Assembly (NCBI GenBank): GCA_050290265.1 | Contig: JBNKHI010000005.1 | Span: forward strand, 62,001 to 126,000 | Direction: 5' to 3' | Source: JBNKFV01 sp050290265 | GTDB taxonomy: Bacteria > Pseudomonadota > Gammaproteobacteria > Pseudomonadales > Cellvibrionaceae | Length of the DNA stretch: 64,000 nt | Shown: positions 1-9,268 of the stretch, piece after piece | Position numbering within the stretch: position 1 is the first letter of the stretch | Layout: each line of letters opens with the position of its first letter | Position numbers and translations under genes: made by a program | Notes under the pieces: model-generated | Database searches by the model: none | Told to the model about the DNA's origin: nothing | What the model saw: only the letters and a program-made list of their open reading frames with translations

Positions 1-1
1 G

Positions 2-1453
2 GTTCCTGAGTTGCGAGTAAATGATCAACCGTGGTTGCCTGGGGATGATGAGGTAGATTTGACGCCGTCAGGCGAAAGCCTCTGGCGGCAAATGTCGAAT
101 GGTGCGGGATTGGATCATCGCGATTATGAAAAATTTAAACAAGGCTGGCTGCAAAATTGGCAGCAACGTGGGTACTGGCAAGCACGTTATCAGCATGCAG
201 AGTTGCGCGTAGACCTCCCTGTACAGCAGGCTGTTACTCAGTTGCAGTTAATTTCCGGGCCGCAGTTTCACTTGCGTGATTTGCAGTTTACCGGCAGTGA
301 ATTAGCGCCAAAATTACTGCAACGCCTAGCTGACTTTGCGGCTGACGACGTCGTGACCCAAACGAAAATTCAACAGTTGTATCGCAACCTGGAAAACAGT
401 AATTACTTTTCTCAGATTGATGTTGACGTTGACCACCTTCCTGTCAATAACGCCTCCGACACTGGGCGAACGGATATCACTGTGGATTTAGCTGACTCAC
501 CTGGCCAGTGGTACAGTGTGGGTGCAGGCTACGGCACTGATACTGGCGTACGTGGGCGATTTCGTTTAGAAAATCCGCACATTAACAGGCGTGGTCACCG
601 TCTGGTTAATGATTTTCAGCTCAGCACGATGAATCAGGAGTGGAGTGCCAATTATCAAATCCCGTTGTTATGGGAAGGTAAGAACCCACTGGAGACCCGC
701 TTTGAAGCCAGTGCCAGCTACCAGCATGAAACGGTAGAGGGGACGGATAGCACTATTTGGAGTGTCGGTGGTTATTATTCTGATGTGTGGGGTAAAGGTT
801 GGCAGCTGCGCACGGGCGTGAGCCTGTATGCGGAGGAGGAAATCGTTGGTGAAGAGTCTGCCAAAAATACCCTTTACGCCATTCCTGCGTTGTATTTAAG
901 CCGTTTAAAAGCGCCATTAACGTTGGATCCTTTGCATGGCCATAGTGAAGTTTTGTCCCTCAGTGGCTCGTCTCCATCCTTGGGCGCAGATACCTTTTTT
1001 GTCCGTTTGCAGGCATCTTACAAGCAGTTGTTTTCTTTAGGCGGCTCACAGACGTTGTTGGCTCGCGTTGAGGGCGGTGTCGTCTGGACCGATGAGATTA
1101 CTGACGTTCCTTACTCGCAGCGCTTTTTTGCCGGTGGCGATCAAAGCGTGCGTGGTTATGACTACAACGCATTATCGGTGCGTAATGCCGACGGCACTGT
1201 GCGGGGTGGGCGGTATCTGAACACCGGCAGTCTGGAATATAGCGTGAAGGTATTGCCATCGTGGCGTGTCGCGGTATTTAGCGATGCGGGACGCGCCTAT
1301 GACGACGCTTCTGAGCCTTGGAATATCAGTGCCGGTGTGGGCTTGCGCTGGTTGTCACCGATTGGCTCAGTGCGCATCGATTTGGCAGCGCCTATTAATA
1401 ATGACAGTTACAGCGGGGTTCGCCTGCACATATCCATGGGCGGAGTGCTGTAA
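2..1453 (+). CDS. tamA: TamA, outer-membrane translocation and assembly module (5' partial)
   Basis: Omp85-family barrel protein that works with TamB to insert autotransporters and other proteins into the outer membrane. The reading frame is open from the first bases, so the signal peptide and part of the POTRA region lie outside the window. The visible part has POTRA-like sequence in the first 150 residues or so, then a C-terminal beta-barrel with the typical FFAGGDQSVRGYDY segment (VRGY lid-lock motif) and a barrel end rich in alternating hydrophobic residues. A TTG at 11 could be read as a start, but sequence before it is in frame and the protein would be short for TamA (about 570-600 residues), so partial is the better call. 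The stop overlaps the tamB start by one base (TAATG), as expected for a tamAB operon. Confidence 0.9.
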   Translation, partial: VPELRVNDQPWLPGDDEVDLTPSGESLWRQMSNGAGLDHRDYEKFKQGWLQNWQQRGYWQARYQHAELRVDLPVQQAVTQLQLISGPQFHLRDLQFTGSELAPKLLQRLADFAADDVVTQTKIQQLYRNLENSNYFSQIDVDVDHLPVNNASDTGRTDITVDLADSPGQWYSVGAGYGTDTGVRGRFRLENPHINRRGHRLVNDFQLSTMNQEWSANYQIPLLWEGKNPLETRFEASASYQHETVEGTDSTIWSVGGYYSDVWGKGWQLRTGVSLYAEEEIVGEESAKNTLYAIPALYLSRLKAPLTLDPLHGHSEVLSLSGSSPSLGADTFFVRLQASYKQLFSLGGSQTLLARVEGGVVWTDEITDVPYSQRFFAGGDQSVRGYDYNALSVRNADGTVRGGRYLNTGSLEYSVKVLPSWRVAVFSDAGRAYDDASEPWNISAGVGLRWLSPIGSVRIDLAAPINNDSYSGVRLHISMGGVL

Positions 1454-4400
1454 TGAGCCAGAAGCCTTCTCCAGGCAACTCTAAATCAGAACCGGCTAAG
1501 ACCGAGGCAGATGCGGTCGCCATTGAGTCAGGGACTCAGTCTTATAGGCATGGGCCGTTGCGTCGAGTTTTTGGTCACGCAGTGCGCTGGACCACGTTAT
1601 TGACGCTATTACTTGTTCTGGTATTTGTGGCGTTTAGTGGGTGGCTATTGGCGACGCAGTCCGGTTTGCAAACATCTCTGGGCTGGGCGGATAAGGCTTT
1701 GCCTGCCTTGCAGCTTGATGGTATTTCCGGCAGTTGGTATGGCGGTGTTCATTTACGGCGCCTTAGTTGGCAGGAGGGCGAGGATTCGGCAAAGATAGCC
1801 GTTGACGAGTTATCGATGCATTGGGATATGGCGCGTTTGCTCCAGGGGCGAATGGTGATTGACGGCCTGCGGGTGGAGAATATCGACCTGCAATTGCCGG
1901 AGCCTGCTGCGCCACAAGCCAATAAAACTCCTGCCGAAATAGTGCTGCCGAAAGTGCTAATACCGGTCTTTGTGCAAATCGTGAACGTAGAGTTGGCGGC
2001 TGTTCAGGTGCGTCGTGGTTCAGCTGGGTTACTCACTGGCACGCTGACTCTGCCAGAGCTGAGCTGGCAAGGCACGACATTAAACTGGCGTGAGCTGCTC
2101 ATACAACTGGCGGTACCGTCAGCAAACAGTGGCGGCGTTACGACAGGCACGACAACAGACTCGGCAGCCCGCGACATGGCGCTGCAGCTGTCGAGTGAGG
2201 GCGAACTGGGTTTGCGCGATGATTATCCGCTGGATCTCACTCTGGCGGTGCAGCGTTACGAAGTGCCAGGCTTGGAGAGTATTAATCAGCAGTTATCGAC
2301 GTTATTTCAAGGTGACGTGCAGTTGCCGGCGGCTTTTACGTTGATGGCCACCGGCTCTGTGGCAGAGTTGCAAGTAGACGCTGTATTGTCGCCGGAGTTG
2401 CCGCTGGCGTTGAGCAGTCAGTTTAAGCTGTTAACACCCAACCTGCCGTTTTCACTTACACTCAAACAGTCTGAAGCACTGCAAATAAATGCTGCCAGTC
2501 AGGGGTTGCGGATCGCGCAAACTGAACTTGCTATTACCGGAGATTTACAACGACAGTCGGCGCTACTGCGCAGTCAGGTCGGCGGTTTGAACGTAGCTGA
2601 CAAAGCATTGGCAGACGCCAGAGTTGTCGCTGAGGTGAGCTTGGCGTGGCCGCAACTGACGTTGTCATCATTGCGACTCGACCATCCTGACGGGAATCTA
2701 TCTGCCCACTGTGATATGCAATTATCTCCGCTGCAGGGCGAATGTTCTGGCGACTTGACGCAGTTACGCTGGCCATTTGCGGCGGATAAGCCCGACTTGA
2801 CGCTGGCGTCATCTTTCACACTGGCGGCAGACATGGAGTCTGAGTCCACCGGGCCGGCTCTGGTTGTGACTGTGCCGCATGTTGATGGTAAGTGGCAGCA
2901 ACAAGTGCTCAGCGGTAAAGCCAAGTTGTTAATGATGCCTTCGGGGCGCTGGCAGATACCGAATCTGGTCTTGGCATTTGGCGAAAACACATTGCAGGCC
3001 AAGGGTTGGCTGCCTGACTTTAAAACGCAGCCTGATTCCGGTGTGGCGGCGTCTGGACCTGTATCTGAGACCGAAAAGCGTGCGCTGGAGGTAACCGCGT
3101 CACTGACAGACCTAGCGGTATTACCAGGCGAGTTTTCTGGACAGATTGATGCTGATTTTGTGGTGGCGGGTACTCTTGCCCAACCGCTGGTTAACGGCCG
3201 CGTCGTCGCGTCAGACTTGACTTGGCCTGGCGGCCAGTTAGCACACATCGAGTTAACTGCGCCTGTTGTCAGCAACAAAGCACCTAGTCAAATAGTCTGG
3301 CAGGCCAAGGGCCTTTCGCTTGCGGGCACAGATGTGAAAACCTTAAAAGGTGAGCTGAGAGGAAATCTGTCTGCGCATCAGTTGAACCTGCAGCTTGCTG
3401 GATTACAGACCGCAGCCAGCTGGATTCCGGAGGCGACGATTGCCTGCAAAGGTGGTTTACAGAATAGCCCGCAAGGATGGAAGGGTAGTTGCAATCAGCT
3501 CGCAGGCCAGGTCGCATTGCCAGATAGGAGTATTGAGGATTTTCACTTGCAGCAACCGTTGCAAGTGGCCTGGACGCAAGCCGACAACGCGCTGGTCGTA
3601 GAGCCTCTGTGCCTTAATGTTGGGCCCATGCAATTGTGTAACACAACCCAATTACTGCTAGGGCCAAAACAGCAAACCGCGATGCTGAAGCTTACCGGCT
3701 TGCCTGTGACATGGTTGTTGCCGGCGTTACCACAACTGCAGTATTCCGGGCAGATAGATGGACAGCTGAGTCTGGAAAGTCTTTCACCCATGGCGATGTC
3801 TGCCAGCCTTTCTGCAAAAGATACTCGCATGGAATGGCAGCCTGCCGGCCCGACAGATGAACGGATACCACCCATCGTGTTTCAACAACTAGCGGTGGAT
3901 GCGAAATTAACTGTAGAGAAAGTTGAGCTGACGCTGACAGGTAATGCGCCGGGCATGGTTAACCTAAATGGGCAGCTCGCCATTGCTGATCCCCTTAGCA
4001 GTCGCCAGCTGAGTGGTCAGGTTGCTATGGATGTTGAGGACTTTAGTCCTTTTGCGGCGTTGATAGAGCCGGTATCGGCATTGAGTGGCGCCAGTACGCT
4101 GCAAGCCAATTTGGCGGGCACACTCTATCAGCCGGAGATATCGGGTAAGTGGCATATTGCCGGTAGCAATGTGCAAACCGATTACATTGATGAAACGGTG
4201 AAAAGTTTTCAGTTCGATGTTGATTTCGCCGGGCAGAGTTTGAGTTATAACGGTGCCTTTACCATGGCTAAGGGTGAGGGGAATGTCAGTGGCCAGGGGG
4301 TCTGGAATTCTATGACCGACTGGGAATTTCAAAACTCATTGAAGGTTGCCGCGTTGGGGGTGAAGTTGCCGCAATGGGGCAGCGCAGTGGTTGATGTGGA

Positions 4401-5253
4401 TTTAGCGCTTAACGCGGCCCCGGAGCAATTACAAATTCAGGGCAGCGGCAAAGTGCGTGAAGCGAATATTCAGGTGGATAGTTTGCCGCCGAGTCGGGCA
4501 TCGGTATCACCGGATGCGAACGTGATAGGGCGACCAGAAGAGCATCAGGCATGGAGCCAAGTTATTGATGTCAGCCTTGACTTAGGGGATAAATTTCACT
4601 TTACCGGTTTTGGTGCAGACCTTTGGTTGAATGGTGCTATTAATTACCAGCAGATCAGCAACGAGCAGAGTCATGCGAAAGGTAAGGTGGTTGTCAGTCG
4701 CGGTCGTTATCGGGCTTATGGGCAGCGCTTAAATGTGCGTAAAGGCGAGCTTATTTTCAATGGCCCATTGGATAACCCATTGCTGCAAATGGAAGTGGTT
4801 CGCGATACGTCGAGTACTCAGGTTGCCGGGATCCGTTTGACGGGGCCGCTGCAGCAGCCGGATACGGAATTGTTTTCCGAGCCCGCTTTGTCGCAAACCG
4901 ATACTGCTTATTTTCTGGTGTCTGGACAGACGCGCGGTCAGGCCAGCAATGCTGAGGCCTCCAGCGCAGAAGCATTGTTGGCTATGGGGGTTGGGAAGTT
5001 TGGAGCCGGGAAGTTAGCGGAGCAACTCGGTATTGATGATTTTCAAATTGGGGCCACGCAAACGGATAATGGCGCTGAAGCTCAGGTCAGTGGTTATGTG
5101 AACCCGCGTTTGTTTGTGCGCTACAGTGCCGGGCTTGATCATAATGCGAATACTCTGACGTTGCAGTACCGGCTGAGTTCACGTTTGATGCTGGAAAGTG
5201 TGACCGGCTTTAATCGCGCGCTGGATTTGTTGTACACCTTTACTCGCGATTAA
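1453..5253 (+). CDS. tamB: TamB, translocation and assembly module inner-membrane protein
   Basis: Very large (1266 aa) partner of TamA that spans the periplasm from an N-terminal inner-membrane anchor; the family is also linked to lipid transport between membranes. An uncleaved TM helix lies at about residues 48-68, followed by about 900 residues of low-complexity beta-strand repeats rich in L, Q, S and G. The C-terminal TamB (DUF490) domain includes the TAYFLVSGQ segment and an end rich in aromatic residues (SGYVNPRLFVRYSAGL). Length and order match the family. Translation is coupled to tamA through the one-base overlap. Long antisense frames inside this gene follow its GC-skewed codons and are not real genes. 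Confidence 0.93.
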   Translation: MSQKPSPGNSKSEPAKTEADAVAIESGTQSYRHGPLRRVFGHAVRWTTLLTLLLVLVFVAFSGWLLATQSGLQTSLGWADKALPALQLDGISGSWYGGVHLRRLSWQEGEDSAKIAVDELSMHWDMARLLQGRMVIDGLRVENIDLQLPEPAAPQANKTPAEIVLPKVLIPVFVQIVNVELAAVQVRRGSAGLLTGTLTLPELSWQGTTLNWRELLIQLAVPSANSGGVTTGTTTDSAARDMALQLSSEGELGLRDDYPLDLTLAVQRYEVPGLESINQQLSTLFQGDVQLPAAFTLMATGSVAELQVDAVLSPELPLALSSQFKLLTPNLPFSLTLKQSEALQINAASQGLRIAQTELAITGDLQRQSALLRSQVGGLNVADKALADARVVAEVSLAWPQLTLSSLRLDHPDGNLSAHCDMQLSPLQGECSGDLTQLRWPFAADKPDLTLASSFTLAADMESESTGPALVVTVPHVDGKWQQQVLSGKAKLLMMPSGRWQIPNLVLAFGENTLQAKGWLPDFKTQPDSGVAASGPVSETEKRALEVTASLTDLAVLPGEFSGQIDADFVVAGTLAQPLVNGRVVASDLTWPGGQLAHIELTAPVVSNKAPSQIVWQAKGLSLAGTDVKTLKGELRGNLSAHQLNLQLAGLQTAASWIPEATIACKGGLQNSPQGWKGSCNQLAGQVALPDRSIEDFHLQQPLQVAWTQADNALVVEPLCLNVGPMQLCNTTQLLLGPKQQTAMLKLTGLPVTWLLPALPQLQYSGQIDGQLSLESLSPMAMSASLSAKDTRMEWQPAGPTDERIPPIVFQQLAVDAKLTVEKVELTLTGNAPGMVNLNGQLAIADPLSSRQLSGQVAMDVEDFSPFAALIEPVSALSGASTLQANLAGTLYQPEISGKWHIAGSNVQTDYIDETVKSFQFDVDFAGQSLSYNGAFTMAKGEGNVSGQGVWNSMTDWEFQNSLKVAALGVKLPQWGSAVVDVDLALNAAPEQLQIQGSGKVREANIQVDSLPPSRASVSPDANVIGRPEEHQAWSQVIDVSLDLGDKFHFTGFGADLWLNGAINYQQISNEQSHAKGKVVVSRGRYRAYGQRLNVRKGELIFNGPLDNPLLQMEVVRDTSSTQVAGIRLTGPLQQPDTELFSEPALSQTDTAYFLVSGQTRGQASNAEASSAEALLAMGVGKFGAGKLAEQLGIDDFQIGATQTDNGAEAQVSGYVNPRLFVRYSAGLDHNANTLTLQYRLSSRLMLESVTGFNRALDLLYTFTRD

Positions 5254-5338
5254 CAGGGAAAGGTGTTTGTTAAAAACAGCAGGGGGTTGGATAGCCTCGC
5301 CCCGCTGATATTATTGCCTGGTTATTACTGGGTATTAA

Positions 5339-7108
5339 TTAGGGTGCAATCACCAGTTCAGTCACACCCGTTTCTTCACCTTCCGGGACTTCTTCCCAGA
5401 CTGTTTCCACTGGCTTAATGTGAGCGTCTTTGCCGTAAATATAGCTCTGTTCGTCAACAATGACTTTGTAGGCTTTATTGAGCATGAGTGCACGCTCTGG
5501 TGATGGCAGTAACAGCACGCTGATGTCGGAGCGTAAGTCGGCAATCTTTTCGGCTTTCAAACTGCCGTCGGCATTAAAGAATGCTTCAATGACTTCGCTG
5601 TTATTGCGGAATTCATTCCCCGAGCGGTTTTGTTTCAGGTACTCAGTGTATTCCCAAGTACCATCGCGCCACTGGGGTTCAGGAATGCCAGTCAAGCTGT
5701 GCTGTGAGCTATGAGACCAGCCATATTGGGGCGCGTTATGATCAAGTTTGCGTGCAAACGCGAAACTGTTATCCGTGGTTGCCGCAATGCCTGAATGGCA
5801 GCCCATACAGCTGAGGGTTTCTTCATAACTCTGGGGTCTGAGTTCACCATGCTTGTCTTCGATAAATCCCTGATAGGTCCAACCCTGTCCATTGAACAGG
5901 CCAAATTCTGGATTGCCTTTGAGGGTACGTAGCCGTTCTGGGCGCTGGTCGCCTTCTTTCACTTCCGTCACTGCGGCATTATTCAATTGGTTGTAATTGT
6001 TCCAGCTGTGTTTGTAGCTGTAACGCAGTTCTTTGATGCGCGCTGCCATGCCCACCTTGTTATTTTTATCCACATCGATGTAGCGAACGGTGTGGAGAAA
6101 CTCAGTACCTTCCGGGTACAAACCACCGGCAATATGCAGCTTGCCCTGGGCTAATAATGTTTTCGCTTTGCCGACATAGGACATTCTTTGCCCCGCTACC
6201 GGATTCCAGCGATAAACCACACTCTTTGCTTGATCGATGCTGCCATTGCGGTTTAGATCAACGTTGTAGAGTGATTCATCAGTTGCCGGAATGCTGATGT
6301 CTTCACGCTTTATCATGGCCTCAACAATCGCCAGGTTTAAGCGGTAGACCGCGCGACTGTATTCACCGTTTTCATTCTGGCGCATGGTTTCAGGTAAACG
6401 AATTAATACATCGTCGGTACTGCCGTTAGTGGGCCAAAACGTGCCGAGAAACGGTGTGTAGGCAAAGGCTCTCCAACCAGAGTCTTGTCCGGTAGGGGTT
6501 TGATCAAATCCTTCGGTATCAAAATTAAAGTAGCTGTCGGGTGTGTAGCCTTCCCATTTTCCATCTTGATTAAAATCCCAGCTTGCGGGTACTTCGGCCA
6601 GTTTTTGCGCCAGCTTAATGTTGCCATCAGCATCAAAATAATTGGATTCACGGACGTATTCGATAATGGCATTATCACTGATGTCGCTAACATCTTGTGT
6701 CCGGTCTTTGAATAAATTAGACCAGCGATTGGTTCGTGTGTACGTGCGAAAGTCGTAAGCTAACTGAAAGCTGGTATCGTCAATGTAGTTAGGTTCTTTG
6801 GATGCTGTATGGCAGCTGTAACAAGGATTATGTACCTCTTCATCAACTTTGGTTTTGGTATAACACTGGGCCGGAACATAGGCTGCCTGATTATTTTTTA
6901 CTCGTGTGTTTAGCAAAAAATTATCTGCTGTGGCGGTTGAGTTGCTCGGGCCTTCTTTGCGGGTATCAGGCTGAGTTTTTGAGGCTGCGGATGAAACGCT
7001 ATCGTGTGCTGCGTTTGCCGATTGCGCACTATTTCTATCGTTACACCCAGTGACAATAAACAGTGCCATGCAGACACTCAGTGAGATATTCCGTTTTTTC
7101 GCAAACAT
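5339..7108 (-). CDS. Predicted di-haem c-type cytochrome lipoprotein with EF-hand-like loops
   Basis: Exported protein of unknown function. From the chosen ATG a short signal peptide ends in a lipobox (IVTGC), predicting a lipid-anchored periplasmic or surface protein. Two haem c motifs are visible, CYSCH (about residue 96) and CMGCH (about residue 434), about 340 residues apart. Between them are calcium-loop-like segments (DFNQDGKWE and DLNRNGSID) and many aromatic residues. The spacing does not match a small cytochrome c; it recalls multi-domain cytochromes such as di-haem peroxidase-like or hydroxylamine-type proteins, but I cannot place the family. An in-frame GTG three codons upstream (7117) is an alternative start. 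The gene lies downstream of the PhoX-like gene on the same strand, with a strong terminator between them. Confidence 0.6.
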   Translation of the reverse strand: MFAKKRNISLSVCMALFIVTGCNDRNSAQSANAAHDSVSSAASKTQPDTRKEGPSNSTATADNFLLNTRVKNNQAAYVPAQCYTKTKVDEEVHNPCYSCHTASKEPNYIDDTSFQLAYDFRTYTRTNRWSNLFKDRTQDVSDISDNAIIEYVRESNYFDADGNIKLAQKLAEVPASWDFNQDGKWEGYTPDSYFNFDTEGFDQTPTGQDSGWRAFAYTPFLGTFWPTNGSTDDVLIRLPETMRQNENGEYSRAVYRLNLAIVEAMIKREDISIPATDESLYNVDLNRNGSIDQAKSVVYRWNPVAGQRMSYVGKAKTLLAQGKLHIAGGLYPEGTEFLHTVRYIDVDKNNKVGMAARIKELRYSYKHSWNNYNQLNNAAVTEVKEGDQRPERLRTLKGNPEFGLFNGQGWTYQGFIEDKHGELRPQSYEETLSCMGCHSGIAATTDNSFAFARKLDHNAPQYGWSHSSQHSLTGIPEPQWRDGTWEYTEYLKQNRSGNEFRNNSEVIEAFFNADGSLKAEKIADLRSDISVLLLPSPERALMLNKAYKVIVDEQSYIYGKDAHIKPVETVWEEVPEGEETGVTELVIAP

Positions 7109-7140
7109 CAAATGCACTCTTTGGTTTCACTAATACACAA

Positions 7141-7168
7141 AAGCAAGAACGACTAATCGTTCTTGCTT
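7141..7168 (-). terminator. Rho-independent terminator after the PhoX-like gene
   Basis: Perfect 11-bp stem (AAGCAAGAACG / CGTTCTTGCTT, 6-nt loop). Read on the minus strand it is followed by TTTTGTG. A second GC-rich hairpin (GGGCCGG / CCGGCCC, 7179-7196) sits between it and the stop codon. Confidence 0.8.
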
Positions 7169-7202
7169 CTGGACTATTGGGCCGGCAACCCGGCCCGGTT
7201 AT

Positions 7203-9050
7203 TTACTTCAACTTAGAAAAGTCAAACGGTCCGATATAACCGGCAGTAGAGCGAATGTCTACGCCAGCTGGACGGGTGTAGCTTCCAGGTACTTCGCCAA
7301 ATGGATGCTGCGTTGTCAGCGTCAGATAGCCAAAGCCGTTGATGTCTTTGTACCAGTATGGAGATGTGGTTTCTGAACCGAAAGGTGTTGTGGCAATACG
7401 CGTGAGTGAATTTTTAGACACGTCGTACGCCCAAACCATATCGTTAGGGTGTGCGCTGGTGTCCTCACCAATCACCAGAATATCGGTACCTTCAAGGAAG
7501 GCCACATTATCCGGGCTGGCAATACTGTCGACGTCACAGGTGTTGCCTTCCAGCGAAGTGCCACTGTAGTCAGCTAAAGAACCTGCAACCAAACCTTTCA
7601 TATTGTAAGCAACATAATCAGAACCGATGTCTTCATCTTTGGCTACGCTCAACGAGTAAACGCCGCCACATTTGTTTTCATCGAGCTGAATATCGCCAGC
7701 ACCGTCTGACATGCCTTTGCGAACTTCAGACATGGCAACGTAAAGTTTATTGTCGCGCGCGTTGAACGTAATACCTTCTTCTTTGCGGAACTCAGTAGTG
7801 GCGCCTTGCATTGCTGCAAAACGACGCGTCTCCATACGTGAGGCAATTACTTCATCGGCGCTGTCAACACTGCCGGAGCCGTCAATATCTTGCAACATCA
7901 AACATTCTTTACCGTTTGCCGTTTTAACAAAACTGAAGCCTGCAGTAGGACACGTGTCGTCAGGATTTGGCGTTTCGCTGGCAAAAATGTCGCTGAACGA
8001 TTTCTTGGCGGCAACAACCGCACGAATTTGTTCGTTAGTTGCATGACCCAAATTAATCCAGCTTAGCACTGCTTCGCCAATACCTTCTGCAGACGTTTGC
8101 GTCCACTTGGCGGCGTACAACGAACCGGCGCTCAAGTCCTCTGCTGTGTCAGCCACAAACATGAACAAGCCTACGTCGGTACCATCGTCAGACAGGTAAG
8201 TGGTTTTCTTGTCTGGCATAACATAGGCTAGCTCGTGTGCCATTCGGCCCATGCTGTAGTGTTTGATGAAGTTAGGTGTGCCGTCAGCATTCACTTGAAC
8301 TTCTGGTGTCCATCCATAGTAGTAAGGATTATTTTTAGTTGCATCGCCTTTCCAGAAGCGAGTGGTAACTTCGTCGTAATAAGTTCCATTAGGTGACTTG
8401 GCGTTAGGCTCGTATTCTTCTGAACCCAGATGTGATTCCCAAGGTGTAGTGATACCCGCACAGTGAGTCCAACCACCGAATTCATCAGCCTGACTCACAA
8501 ACTGGAGCGTACCTGGCTTGGCAGACAGGTTGCCATTCGCATCCTGTTCCACTTCGTTCATATACATGGCGCCAACTGAACACTCAAATTGGGATACCAT
8601 ATAAAGTTTGTCATTCTTTTGTAGCAGACTAACGTGATCCAAACCTGAACCCACGCCGCCGTCGGTGCCGTTACAGATATAGTTGGAATCGTCGGCATAT
8701 TTAACGATGTTGTCCTGGTAATCTTTTACCAAGCCAAAAATTTCGCCGTTGTCTTCATCGCCCGTGGCCAATAGTAATTGGTAATCCACAAACTGGGTTG
8801 TGCCGCCTACTGTGGCTTGCTGAGTTGCGCGAATGCTGTTTTTCTCAGCGTCGGTAATAGCGGGTGAAACTTCTGAAAAGCTGATGTCATTGGTTTTGGC
8901 ATCTTGGCCGTCGCCACCAGCAGGGCCGGTTGGTCCAGCAGGGCCGGCTGGACCTTGTGCACCATCGGTGCCATTTTTGCCGTCATCGCCACCGCACGCG
9001 GTTAGCGCGAGCAGTGAGGATATAGTAAGAGCGAGTACAGTCTTGTTCAC
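7203..9050 (-). CDS. PhoX-like (DUF839) lipoprotein with a collagen-like stalk
   Basis: 615-aa secreted protein. The GTG start is set by AGGAG seven bases upstream (TTAGGAGATGTTCC). A lipoprotein signal ends in LTACG, so Cys19 is the predicted lipidation site. It is followed by about eight collagen-type G-x-y triplets (residues about 24-51, e.g. GPAGPAGPTGPAG). The rest resembles the PhoX/DUF839 family: GGWTHCAGITTPWESHLGSEE (a divergent form of the family's GT.WLT.EE signature), GRMAHELAYV and a C-terminal NxxTRI-like strand series. PhoX enzymes are calcium/iron-dependent phosphatases; many DUF839 relatives are uncharacterised, so phosphatase activity here is inference. No Pho box was recognised upstream. 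The glycine-rich stalk would hold the domain off the membrane. Confidence 0.75.
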   Translation of the reverse strand: MNKTVLALTISSLLALTACGGDDGKNGTDGAQGPAGPAGPTGPAGGDGQDAKTNDISFSEVSPAITDAEKNSIRATQQATVGGTTQFVDYQLLLATGDEDNGEIFGLVKDYQDNIVKYADDSNYICNGTDGGVGSGLDHVSLLQKNDKLYMVSQFECSVGAMYMNEVEQDANGNLSAKPGTLQFVSQADEFGGWTHCAGITTPWESHLGSEEYEPNAKSPNGTYYDEVTTRFWKGDATKNNPYYYGWTPEVQVNADGTPNFIKHYSMGRMAHELAYVMPDKKTTYLSDDGTDVGLFMFVADTAEDLSAGSLYAAKWTQTSAEGIGEAVLSWINLGHATNEQIRAVVAAKKSFSDIFASETPNPDDTCPTAGFSFVKTANGKECLMLQDIDGSGSVDSADEVIASRMETRRFAAMQGATTEFRKEEGITFNARDNKLYVAMSEVRKGMSDGAGDIQLDENKCGGVYSLSVAKDEDIGSDYVAYNMKGLVAGSLADYSGTSLEGNTCDVDSIASPDNVAFLEGTDILVIGEDTSAHPNDMVWAYDVSKNSLTRIATTPFGSETTSPYWYKDINGFGYLTLTTQHPFGEVPGSYTRPAGVDIRSTAGYIGPFDFSKLK

Positions 9051-9268
9051 GGAACATCTCCTAATGGGATCTGATTAAATAGCCCAACGATATTAGGAGG
9101 ATTGTGTTGCACTTGGGTTATGGTTGTGTGGCGCTTAAATTATGTTTATGTGGCGATAAGGTTTCACTTTTGAGACAGTGCTGTCTGCTTCATTCCAATA
9201 TGATGGCATGGAGCAGGTTTGACGATGGGGAGCCGTCTGCACAAAACAGCTGTTGCCGATGAAAGAAT

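Noticed and set aside
2574..3278. Long antisense open frame inside tamB
   Set aside because: Low-complexity, no family resemblance or ribosome site, and tamB is clearly coding on the other strand.
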